From assembly GCF_900115265.1 (NCBI RefSeq), contig NZ_FOVU01000015.1, positions 1 to 64,000 on the forward strand: a DNA stretch of 64,000 nt, given 5' to 3'. The DNA is from Bradyrhizobium sp. Ghvi (GTDB lineage Bacteria; Pseudomonadota; Alphaproteobacteria; Rhizobiales; Xanthobacteraceae). Shown here one piece after another: positions 8,509 to 16,953 of this stretch (its first letter is position 1; each line of letters opens with the position of its first letter). The notes under the pieces were generated by a model. The model had not been told where the DNA came from and did not search any database. It was given only the letters and a program-made list of their open reading frames with translations. The translations under genes and the position numbers were made by a program.

Positions 8509-10755
8509 CTAGATCCCCAGTCGCGCCATCTGCGCTGAAACGTGCGCCGGATCGGGAAGAGGCTGCCACGACTGGCCCGCCGCGGTGCTCAACAAGGATC
8601 TGCAGAACGCAGTCGTCAGCTTGCCGCGGTGGATCACAACGTTCTCGTGGCCCTCGGCGGCTCGAGCGTTCTGCCACTGCCGATTGTATCCGCGCTGTTC
8701 GTCGGACTTCACGTGGCACGCGGCGAATTCACGATCGCCGAGCGTTGCCAATTGCCAGGTATGTACCGGCCACTTGGTATGGATGTGCACCCACATCGGG
8801 CTTGCCGTCGCACCACTGCCCAGCGCCTTGGGCTGCAGCTTGATCTCGAACAGCTTCCCTGGCTCTCCTTTCAACGCGCGCGGTCGATCCACTGACTCCA
8901 GTTCCCCTGCCGCTCGCAACCGCTCAAGGTACCTTTGTGATGGAAACGCATAGGTCTTCATGCAATCCATCATGATTTCTGCCTTTGGCGCCTCCAAAAG
9001 GTTGACCTGTCCCTGCGCCTCGGTCCACATCCTCTTGAGGCGGACTATTTTTTTGTGGACTTCTGGCACTTGCAAAGCCGGGATCAGGCCACGTCGGCGA
9101 GGCTCCTCCAGCGCGGTTACACAGGCCTTGATCTCGGCGACCTGCGTCTGCAAGCGATCATTGACGAGATTTAAGACGTGGTCGGCGTCTTCTGGCCTCA
9201 TCTGGCGCGCTTGCGAGACGGCGCTTTGCTGAGCCGGCACACTAAACTGCAGCAGTTCATCCAGTCGCTCAAGCAACCCCGCCAATGCCTCTCTGGACGG
9301 CGGAGCCTGCCACATCTGGAGGTGCGCGGTCGCGGAGGCTGACGCCATCGCGCGTGCCTCCTCCGCGGACGCGAGTTTCTTGGTACCGAGATCGGAGAGC
9401 ACGATAACCTTGCCTGCCGGTGCCGGCGCGGCATCGGGCTTGGCGAGTTGCGGCTCTGGTGGGCGGGCCGTCGAACTCCCCTCGCCTGCGGCGGCTGCGC
9501 GCCTTCCTTTGCCCTTCCTACGGGCCGGACTGCCTTCGCCCACCACGGCGTTATTTTCCGGTAGCGCAGCCCAAGGCGGCGGTTCAATCGTGACTGGCGT
9601 CTTCGGCTGCACCGCCAGCAGGCGCATGACCTCGTTCGCCGTAAGCCAGGCACCTTCCACGATCTCGTCCAGCAACTGTAACGGAAGGTCAGCTCCCGTT
9701 CCGGCTTCCCTCACCGTTGCAACCATGGAGCTCACCCCTGATCCAAATTCCGAAAGCCGCTCCATGACTCCTTCCAGAACGGCGCGGTGCTCAGCGTCCA
9801 GCGGCGCCCCGTCGCTTTTCAGAACGGCCTCGCTGGTCGAATTGAACGCCGGAAAAACATCGCCGATGAAGGTCCCGAGCAGACGCACGCGCCCATTTTC
9901 GTCCATGAGGGCGTTGCGCACATCTGCGTCGAGCGTGCTCGCTCGCTCGTCAATCAAGAGCTGTGCGAGAGCGACCCGCGATTGCAGAAACATGCACTTC
10001 GTGTTGAGCGCCCAGCCGGTCTGATGTCGTAGTCCGGCCTCTTCGGCCTTGCGCATCTCAGGCGTGCTGCTTGGGAGGTCGGCAGTCGCCGCGCAGACCG
10101 ACTGCATCCACTCCAAGCGCAATGCCTTCTTTCCCCACCACTTCATGCAAGCCACATAGTGGTTCGCCACGCTTGCAAACATCTGGCTCCGTTGAGCGGG
10201 CGTGGCGCTGTGTTTGATGTTATCGAGCACGCGTGACGCTTTCCTTCTATCCGCCTCCATGGGATAGATAATCCTGGTGGCCACGGCGTTACATTCGTCG
10301 CCGGCGTCCAGCGTGTCATCCCGCAGCCGGCGAGCCCGATCGTCAGGCAGAATGCGACGGGCCAGATCGAGGGGCAGACTCGCGTAGTACTCCAGAATTG
10401 TTGCGCCTGCTTTGACCACTTGATCGATCAGCTCTTGCGCCTCTGGCAAGTTCTGGGCGTGCTTGGCCTCTCGACGAGACCTTTCAAGCTCCTCAAACAG
10501 GTTGCTTAACTTTCGCTTTGCTGCCTTGATCTCGTCACGCGTTGGCGCCGCCACGCCAGAAGTTGGTGGCGGGTTCGCGAGCGCAGCAGCTGTATCTTGA
10601 GATCCGGAGCGCATCCGCTCAATGACGGCATCGAAAGATTGACTGCGTTCCGCGAGGAAGAGGCCAGGTTCCGGGCTCGAACGGCTCCATTGCTCGGTAC
10701 TGTCGGCTCCTGCAGCGCCAACCTGCGATGTGCCAGCTCGGCCAATGCCCGTCAT
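8509..10755 (-). CDS. Candidate type III effector, XopP/HLK-like
   Basis: A 748-residue, mostly helical, soluble protein without a signal peptide. The N-terminal ~50 residues are rich in Ser, Gly, Thr and Glu, as is common for T3SS export signals. A low-complexity Pro/Ala/Lys-rich linker (about residues 400-460) separates an N-terminal helical half from a C-terminal half. The C-terminal part (WVHIHTKWPVHTW, then FAACHVKSDEQRGYNRQWQ and VVIHRGKL) reminds me of the Xanthomonas XopP/Ralstonia HLK effector family. That comparison is from memory and has not been checked. A tts box lies 41 bases upstream of the ATG, and GGAG stands 8 bases before it. Expected destination: injected into host cells by the Rhc T3SS. 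Confidence 0.7.
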   Translation of the reverse strand: MTGIGRAGTSQVGAAGADSTEQWSRSSPEPGLFLAERSQSFDAVIERMRSGSQDTAAALANPPPTSGVAAPTRDEIKAAKRKLSNLFEELERSRREAKHAQNLPEAQELIDQVVKAGATILEYYASLPLDLARRILPDDRARRLRDDTLDAGDECNAVATRIIYPMEADRRKASRVLDNIKHSATPAQRSQMFASVANHYVACMKWWGKKALRLEWMQSVCAATADLPSSTPEMRKAEEAGLRHQTGWALNTKCMFLQSRVALAQLLIDERASTLDADVRNALMDENGRVRLLGTFIGDVFPAFNSTSEAVLKSDGAPLDAEHRAVLEGVMERLSEFGSGVSSMVATVREAGTGADLPLQLLDEIVEGAWLTANEVMRLLAVQPKTPVTIEPPPWAALPENNAVVGEGSPARRKGKGRRAAAAGEGSSTARPPEPQLAKPDAAPAPAGKVIVLSDLGTKKLASAEEARAMASASATAHLQMWQAPPSREALAGLLERLDELLQFSVPAQQSAVSQARQMRPEDADHVLNLVNDRLQTQVAEIKACVTALEEPRRRGLIPALQVPEVHKKIVRLKRMWTEAQGQVNLLEAPKAEIMMDCMKTYAFPSQRYLERLRAAGELESVDRPRALKGEPGKLFEIKLQPKALGSGATASPMWVHIHTKWPVHTWQLATLGDREFAACHVKSDEQRGYNRQWQNARAAEGHENVVIHRGKLTTAFCRSLLSTAAGQSWQPLPDPAHVSAQMARLGI

Positions 10756-10795
10756 ATTTTATCTCCGATAAAGTCGATAATGCGCAGCCTGTCTG

Positions 10796-10827
10796 GATAG
10801 ACCGCCTGGCTGACGAGTAGCTGACCA
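10796..10827 (-). promoter_or_regulatory. tts box of the XopP-like effector gene
   Basis: The minus strand reads GTCAGCTACTCGTCAGCCA from 10825 downward. The left arm GTCAGCT, the central TCG and the AGC of the right arm are kept. It lies 41 bases from the start codon at 10755. Confidence 0.65.
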
Positions 10828-11319
10828 AGAGCGTTCTTGGATACGCAAGAAGGCCGATATCGGCTTGGGTTCTATCGCAGCTCCTGTGTTGGTGAAGAGA
10901 GAGATGCCGGTCACTCGGTCAGTTGCGTATAATCAGCTGAAACGTGATCGCGGCCGAAGTACCTTGGCATCTAAAAGTCCCATGCCGTTTACCGGTGGTT
11001 CTGTCCGCGCGAACTTTGGGCCAAGTCATCCCGAGTCTAAAGAGAGCAAACAGGAGAACGCTCCCCTGAACGGGGATTCTGGTCACTCAGAAATGGCGCG
11101 CGATCAGTGGAACCATAGGCCCTTGCATGCGTCCCGCTACCGACAAAGGCACTTCGACTGGAGAGCCTGCCAAGCTAGCGGCCATACACCGATCATGACG
11201 AGACGGTGATCGGCAACGATATTTTTCCCCTCCGAACGTAGAATCGACGTTGCGCAACTGCCTTTGAAGCTACATTTCGCCGAACCCGGCGCCCATCCAC
11301 ACACCCGCAAAGCTCACCC
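10828..11319. other. Intergenic stretch, nothing recognised
   Basis: Plus-strand frame 10865-11209 is open but has no motif and an unlikely composition. I find no RNA or repeat. Confidence 0.35.
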
Positions 11320-11673
11320 TTATAGAAATATCGCAGCGAGCACACCAAACGCACCGAGAACCAACCCAATCAGCGAACCGGCCGTCGGCACGTCTCTGAA
11401 GAGCAGAACCGTGAGTATTGGCTCCACGACCAGGATAGCTCCCACCGATATCGCGACAATGATCCAGATATTCTTCAGATGCATGTAGCCCAGCGCGTAT
11501 CCGAAAACGAGCAGGATGCCACCCAAGCATACCAGGAGAAACATCGGCCAAAGCATCGTCAGATCGCCACCGGTCTTTCCGAATTGCCGTGAGGCAATCA
11601 ACTCGGCGCATATCGAAAGCGCTTCTCCAAGAAGAATGGCTGCCATAGCTACAATTTTTAATATCAAGGTCAT
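11320..11673 (-). CDS. Small multidrug-resistance/EamA-type membrane protein
   Basis: A 117-residue protein that is almost entirely hydrophobic with four transmembrane helices. The last pair (ILVVEPILTVLLFRD, then GLVLGAFGVLAAIFL) resembles SMR/EamA half-transporters such as EmrE or ArnE. Such proteins act as dimers in the inner membrane and export small or lipophilic molecules by proton exchange. It is the most distal gene of a minus-strand group (pentapeptide protein, PanC-like enzyme, P450, this gene), which suggests export of a small product. The separate 277-base gap to the P450 means co-transcription is not proven. Confidence 0.75.
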   Translation of the reverse strand: MTLILKIVAMAAILLGEALSICAELIASRQFGKTGGDLTMLWPMFLLVCLGGILLVFGYALGYMHLKNIWIIVAISVGAILVVEPILTVLLFRDVPTAGSLIGLVLGAFGVLAAIFL

Positions 11674-11950
11674 CGGCCTCCATGATTTCGGCTATTCAAG
11701 GCAGCCCAGAGACCTGCATCGGAGTAGCAGTTGAGGTTCAATTTTTCGGGATGCCAGGCGCTTGCGAGTCGAAGAGCGCGCGCGACTCACCTGTCGCTTC
11801 TCGCAGTCCTTAAAGCGTCTGCCAGTCGGTAATAGCGTCCGACATGCAGCACGGGTTCGCGTGAATCACCCAATCTGCTTGCTTGCACAAGCCAAAAATA
11901 ATTCAGGACAGCCCGCTCCGCCGCCCCTGTGTGAGTAGAGCAATCAGGAG

Positions 11951-13198
11951 CTAGGCTGTAATCCGCACGGGAAGAGCGGAATAGCCGTGCACGAAGTTGG
12001 ACGCAATCCGCTCGGGTTCGCCGACAACCTCGAACCACAATTCCGCAGACAAAATCTCTTCCCAGAGGACTCTCAATTGCAGTTGCGCAAGATGTCGACC
12101 AAGACAGCGATGGATGCCGAATCCGAACGAGAGATGCTGCCTCACATTTTTGCGATCGATCACGAATTGGTTGGCGTTCTCAATGATCTCTTCGTCCCTG
12201 TTACCGGAGATGTACCACATGACGACCTTGTCGCCTTTCCTGATCTGTTTTCCGCCTACGATGCTGTCGATCGCGGCGGTACGGCGCATATGTGCAATTG
12301 GCGTCTGGTACCGAATAATCTCGGACACCGCGCCCGAGACCAGCTCGGGATTCTCAATTAGCTTTCGCAGCTCGGAGGGGTACTGATTCATGAACAGTAG
12401 GCCGCCGGTAATTGAGTTGCGCGTGGTGTCATTGCCCCCAACAATCAACAGAATCAGATTTCCAAGAAACTCACTCGGCTCCATCTGGCGCGTGGCAGGC
12501 GAATGCGCCATCAAGGAGATTAAGTCGAGGCGCGGTTCGGCTTTGATGCGCTCGTTCCAAAGCTGCGTGAAATAGTCCAGGCACTCGGATAAGATGGTGC
12601 TTCGCTTGTCCCAGCTGTCGATCGCATGACCCGCTTTCGGAGCTGTAACAGCTACGTCCGACCAATAGGTCAGCAGTCGCCGATCCTCAAATGGAAAGTC
12701 GAACAGCGTGGCGAGCATTTGCGTCGTCAACTCTATGGACACCATGTCCACCCAGTTGAAGGCCTCATTGCGCGGCAAGCCCGCGAGAATTGCCCTGACC
12801 CGAGACCGGATTAGGCCTTCGAGCTTCGTCAAGCTTTCCGGTCCGACGATCGGGCTCACGGTATTGCGCTGCTCGGCGTGCTTGGGAGGACCCATCTTGA
12901 TGAAACTCGGGGTCCAGTGCTCGCCAGGCACGTCGACAATCGTGACACCCTCTTCTGACGAGAACGCTTTGTGGTTTGTGTCTACTGCTACGATATCCCG
13001 GTATTTCGTTACGGACCAATATGGACCGTGCGCGCTGTCTTGACAGTAGTGAACCGGATCTTCCTTTCGCAACCGCTCAAAGCAAGCCCAAATGCTGTCG
13101 TCTTGAAAGCGCTTGCCCTCGCTTACATCCAGCTTGCTGAGCGGGATAACACACGAATCCTCCGCCCTATAATCTTCCGACCGCCATGTCATGATCAT
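11951..13198 (-). CDS. Cytochrome P450 (CYP153-like)
   Basis: A 415-residue soluble bacterial P450 carrying the I-helix motif GGNDTTR (oxygen activation), the K-helix ExxR motif in SEIIR, and the heme-binding loop FGFGIHRCLGRHLA with Cys365 as iron ligand. The ending, FVHGYSALPVRI, is like CYP153/CYP125-type enzymes. P450s hydroxylate hydrophobic substrates using electrons from a ferredoxin partner, and no ferredoxin gene is adjacent. It is downstream of the PanC-like gene (309-base gap) on the same strand. The substrate is unknown. It is not one of the gibberellin P450s of rhizobia as far as neighbours show. Confidence 0.92.
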   Translation of the reverse strand: MIMTWRSEDYRAEDSCVIPLSKLDVSEGKRFQDDSIWACFERLRKEDPVHYCQDSAHGPYWSVTKYRDIVAVDTNHKAFSSEEGVTIVDVPGEHWTPSFIKMGPPKHAEQRNTVSPIVGPESLTKLEGLIRSRVRAILAGLPRNEAFNWVDMVSIELTTQMLATLFDFPFEDRRLLTYWSDVAVTAPKAGHAIDSWDKRSTILSECLDYFTQLWNERIKAEPRLDLISLMAHSPATRQMEPSEFLGNLILLIVGGNDTTRNSITGGLLFMNQYPSELRKLIENPELVSGAVSEIIRYQTPIAHMRRTAAIDSIVGGKQIRKGDKVVMWYISGNRDEEIIENANQFVIDRKNVRQHLSFGFGIHRCLGRHLAQLQLRVLWEEILSAELWFEVVGEPERIASNFVHGYSALPVRITA

Positions 13199-13507
13199 CT
13201 CTGCAGAGTCTGCTCTCGAGAGTTTAAGGTGTGGCGCGATTCATCGCTTCAAGCTGCCGCAGCGCTTGGCTGCGACGGGCCGCTCGACCAGGCTACCTCA
13301 CAGTGCAGCTAGCCTCGCCCTACCACGTCGGACAGTCAGGATCGCATTGACTTTCCAAGTCGATCTACTCAATGGATCAGTGAGAGTTCTCAGCGCTGGT
13401 TAGAGTGAGGCAACATCAAGCCGAATGCGCCTTCATAGGTAGCCTGCACCTTGAGGTACCGCCGGAGCCGATAGCTTTCTCAAGGTCATGGATGAATAGT
13501 CGTCTGG
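13199..13507. other. Intergenic stretch between P450 and PanC-like genes
   Basis: 309 bases with no gene and no recognisable tts or nod box. It may hold a separate promoter for the P450. Confidence 0.35.
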
Positions 13508-14389
13508 CTAGGACTGTTCGGGCAGATCGATCCAGATATCCGAAGGACCCTTCACGAGAGTTTCCTGATCTGGAACGTAGATGCTATCGAAGACCCTGAG
13601 ACCATGAGCCGTTGCCGCTGCAAAAATTATGAAAGGGAGCTTGACTTGCTCCAGGTCTTCGAAGTTGTCTGTGCCGACGATTCGAACACAATCAAGTTTA
13701 AAGTGTCGGAACTCGATCTGAGATGTGGCCGACGCGACCAGATCTTTCACCCTAGATACCCCTTGCGCGATCTCCTTCCTCGAATGGTTGAGTGCAGTAA
13801 AAAGGCACGACAGCTCATCAAGCTCGGAACGGTTAAATCGCCTCAAACGCGACGAAATGGGCACTCCGTTCTTGTATCTCACGGTCGGCACAAACCTTAT
13901 CTCGCAATCCAGAAGGAGGTCTGCGACGGCGCGCTTCACCAGGATCGCCTGACCGATATCTTTCAGGCCGAAGTAGCTGCGAGTTGGCTTTGCATAGCAG
14001 ATCCAGCGGACTGCCCCGGTAACGGCTTCCTTCAAATACGCATCGCGCCCTCCTAAGCGCAACTGACAGTCGCCTTGCGATACAAAGGTACGATAGCCAG
14101 GCGGGAACATTTCAGTGTCGTTGGAGGAGATCACGGCAGTTGCTCCCGAACGCAATGCAAGTCCAATATCCTCGTCCAAATTGAAATCGTAGCTCCCACC
14201 TGGTCTAAGCTGGATCTTGTTCGGGTAGACTGTGACGATCGCGACGTCATTCTCCGATGCCGCCCTTCTGATCAGTTCTGCATGCCCAAGATGCAGGGCG
14301 CCGAGAGTATGTACCGTCCCGATAGTCTGCCCTGTTCTCGCCACCTCCCGGATGAACGCTTTACCTGCGGAAAGACATGCCAGATGCAT
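13508..14389 (-). CDS. Divergent pantothenate synthetase (PanC)-like enzyme
   Basis: A 293-residue member of the cytidylyltransferase-like nucleotidyl-transferase superfamily. The nucleotide-binding HxGH motif is present (GALHLGH), as are counterparts of other PanC blocks: YFGLKDIGQ for FGEKDYQQ and PISSRLRR for AMSSRN. PanC adenylates pantoate and joins it to beta-alanine. However, the usual VPTMG reads VHTLG, NPxQF reads YPNKIQL, and the block around the pantoate pocket is changed, so a different carboxylate or amine substrate is possible. ATG 14389 is preferred over an upstream in-frame start at 14497 because GGAGTAGGA precedes it. It sits between a pentapeptide-repeat gene and a P450. Confidence 0.8.
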   Translation of the reverse strand: MHLACLSAGKAFIREVARTGQTIGTVHTLGALHLGHAELIRRAASENDVAIVTVYPNKIQLRPGGSYDFNLDEDIGLALRSGATAVISSNDTEMFPPGYRTFVSQGDCQLRLGGRDAYLKEAVTGAVRWICYAKPTRSYFGLKDIGQAILVKRAVADLLLDCEIRFVPTVRYKNGVPISSRLRRFNRSELDELSCLFTALNHSRKEIAQGVSRVKDLVASATSQIEFRHFKLDCVRIVGTDNFEDLEQVKLPFIIFAAATAHGLRVFDSIYVPDQETLVKGPSDIWIDLPEQS

Positions 14390-14592
14390 TTTCCTACTCC
14401 AGTCTCTTTGAGCGCCTAAACAGGCGATCTGATCGGTCGGATCGCGCTGAAGGTCTGCCCTGCCTCTCGTCCCGGCCGTGAATGCCAACGAGCCCATAGC
14501 GCTTTAGCACTCGCTCACAGCTCGGACGACCGCCCAGACCTGTCCTAAGCTCTCCGACACTGCATTCCTCTATTTTGCAGTCTCCGAAGCCG

Positions 14593-16068
14593 TCACGTGG
14601 ACCCTTCTCGACCTCGTCTGATCAACGATGAGAATTCAGTTAGATAGCTTGATGGCTCGCGTGGCTGATCCCCCTTCAAAGCGGCCTGCAGGCCCGGACA
14701 TCGGTCTGCAAAGAACGGAGGCTCGAATGTGGTTATCTTAGCGCCTGAAAAGTCCACCTTTACGAAGCTGGCCTGGAACGGCGACATCCCACTCAGGTTC
14801 GCCTCGCGCAGGGACGATTGGTTCATGCGAGCGTAGGCGGCCCGCGTTGCCTCCAGATTGGTTCTCGTCATTCCTGCGGCAAGATAGGCCTGAACAAGAT
14901 TCGATCCTTCGAGATTTGCCTCATCCAGTGCCATTGATTGCGGGGGATCACCGGTGATCATCGACCTGTAGAGATAAGCATTGGATAGGTCTGCGCGTTC
15001 GAGATCACAGTCGCGCAGAAAGGCACAGCGGCCACGAAAACCCGATAAATTGGCGGCTCGCATTGTGCTTTCTGTTATCGAAATGCATTCGCCTGATGCC
15101 AGGGACAGATCCACTCCGTCGAGCTGGCAGGAATGCATGGATGCACCGTTGAGCACGGCACCGAGCAGATTTGCGTTGGACAAGCTTACGGACAAAAGCC
15201 GCGCCTCGGTCAGGTCTGCCTGTTCAAGCTCCGCATTTGGACGACTTGACAGGTGAATATCAGCAAATGGTGCGCTCATGCCTCTCGCGGCAATGCGGCC
15301 GCTTACGTTGGAGAGTCTCAGATAGGGAAGATGAGCGCCTTCCAGGACAAGACCATCGACCGACGTGGGACGCACAATCGACAAACAATTCCCCTTTGAC
15401 TGGAAGAACGAGCAGGACGCCAGATGTGCTTTCGTGATCGTGAGTTGGCTCAGCTTGGCAAAGCGGAAGGATGCGGAAGGAAGGAAACATTCATTGATGG
15501 TCGAACCCTGTAGCTCCGCGCCATCGAATACAGCATCACTCGCGTCGCATTGGTACGCGAGAAGCCCGCTGAGCATGGCGTTATCAAAGCGGGTCCTTTT
15601 CATGCTGCAACCGTGAAACAGGCTGCCTGTAGCATCAATTACATTGCGTAGGCTGGCATCATCGAAGTTGCAAACCTGCGCTGCAAGCGCATGCATATAC
15701 GCAAAATCGAGCTTGGCCCCTCGGAAGCTTGCCCTCTCTAGCCCCGGACAGATAAGGTTCGCCCCAGAAAGGTCTGCCCGATCCAACTTTGCACCGTAGA
15801 GCTGCGCACGATTGAGGGTACAGCGCCTTAACGAGAAATCTGACAGGTCATGACCGTTAAAATTCTCGGAGGTTAGCTGCAAGCCAATCCCGGTCCTTCT
15901 GATCGCCTCTTCGGTCCGCCTCCCGACAGCGGCCACCGCGCGCACCCGATCAGCAGCTCGGCTCCAGTACCGAACAAAGTCGCCATCTGATGAAGAATTG
16001 GGTTTCGGATCTGACCAGTGCTCTCCATTCGCGGTGCACTCGCTATCAGCGCCGATCGTTTGCGACAT
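14593..16068 (-). CDS. Pentapeptide-repeat protein
   Basis: A 491-residue protein. From about residue 70 to 460 it is made of tandem five-residue units of the form A(D/N)LXX or S/C-F/L-XX (for example AKLDRADLSGANL and EANLEGSNL), which fold into a right-handed quadrilateral beta-helix. There is no signal peptide or membrane segment. Family roles include DNA mimicry that protects gyrase (Qnr, McbG) and effector or membrane-associated functions (PipB2). There is no tts box upstream, so an effector role is not supported. Being first in line with PanC-like, P450 and SMR genes suggests an immunity or scaffold role for a small-molecule pathway, which is inference. Confidence 0.85.
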   Translation of the reverse strand: MSQTIGADSECTANGEHWSDPKPNSSSDGDFVRYWSRAADRVRAVAAVGRRTEEAIRRTGIGLQLTSENFNGHDLSDFSLRRCTLNRAQLYGAKLDRADLSGANLICPGLERASFRGAKLDFAYMHALAAQVCNFDDASLRNVIDATGSLFHGCSMKRTRFDNAMLSGLLAYQCDASDAVFDGAELQGSTINECFLPSASFRFAKLSQLTITKAHLASCSFFQSKGNCLSIVRPTSVDGLVLEGAHLPYLRLSNVSGRIAARGMSAPFADIHLSSRPNAELEQADLTEARLLSVSLSNANLLGAVLNGASMHSCQLDGVDLSLASGECISITESTMRAANLSGFRGRCAFLRDCDLERADLSNAYLYRSMITGDPPQSMALDEANLEGSNLVQAYLAAGMTRTNLEATRAAYARMNQSSLREANLSGMSPFQASFVKVDFSGAKITTFEPPFFADRCPGLQAALKGDQPREPSSYLTEFSSLIRRGREGST

Positions 16069-16498
16069 GACGATTCCGTGTTGCCCAGATTACAGGGGCC
16101 TGTTATTGACCCCTTTTTGCTCCGCCTTGGCGGTACGCTATGTGGCCTATGGCGAACTCGTCGGCGAAATGGCGAGACGACGAGGTGCATGTTGTGTCGG
16201 TGACCTCCGCAGCCTGCGCGTTCGAGCACGTCGGCCGAATTCCAGTCATGCCCCGCACCGTCGCTCGCTGAGATTGTTCACCGAGCCCGCCAACGCTGAC
16301 AACGCAACGTTCGTTTGGCAGTGCCGATATATCCAGTCATTGCGGCTTGTCTGGTAGGCGCTTATAAGCAAATCCAAATCGCGCTCCTTCAAACCGGTTA
16401 CGAAAATTTCAGGGTCTTGCTTCTCATTCAGAATGGGCCCTTGGCGTCCAGGCGGAAGAGTGATCGTTCGCGGGCTGAAGTCGAGCCCCTACTCGGCG
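16069..16498. other. Intergenic stretch upstream of the pentapeptide gene
   Basis: About 430 bases. A short palindrome, ACAGGGGCCTGT, lies at about 16090-16101, shortly upstream of the pentapeptide start, and could be an operator. No gene was recognised. Confidence 0.35.
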
Positions 16499-16953
16499 TT
16501 ACCTTCCGATAGCAATGACCGTGCCAGCCGCATCAGTCGCAATTAAGGGCTGAACAGGCGTCATGAAATCGATATTGACGCCGAATGGTTTGAACCTGAC
16601 AAACCCGCTGTCGTTGTCAGGGACCGCACCATGAATGCCAGGCTCTCGTGAAAGCGAAGATTGCAAGCTCGTTTGCAGAAGCACAAGGGCCGCCCGTCCT
16701 TGCGGGCACGCAATCGATGACTTGCAATCCGACATTTGCGGATCGCCGACCTCATGGTTAGCGACTGTTCGAACTCGGCTAGCCCTGCTCCGCGCGCGGC
16801 CGGTCTATCCGGTGGGAAGTCGTACCACAGACTGTCCTGGTTGAGCGATGAGCGAGCGCGCAGTCGTGGCCGACTGTGGTGCGCAAAGGCCAATGCCCCC
16901 GCCACCGGAGATAGATGATTTCCAGATAAAGGATCGAATTCGAAGGCATTCAT
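16499..16953 (-). pseudogene. Degraded ORF coupled to the ABC-transporter operon
   Basis: An ATG at 16953 overlaps the stop of the ABC ATPase gene (ATGA), a sign of translational coupling. The frame 16953-16561 begins plausibly (MNAFEFDPLSG). The downstream frame 16735-16499 also looks protein-like near its end (SGFVRFKPFGVNIDF and PLIATDAAGTVIAIGR). Together they look like one gene broken by a frameshift near 16740. I do not recognise the family; an enzyme of the same catabolic operon would be expected. Confidence 0.3.

Noticed and set aside
16561-16953. 130-codon frame as an intact gene
   Set aside because: Its C-terminal half looks non-coding while another frame there looks coding, so it is listed as a broken gene instead.
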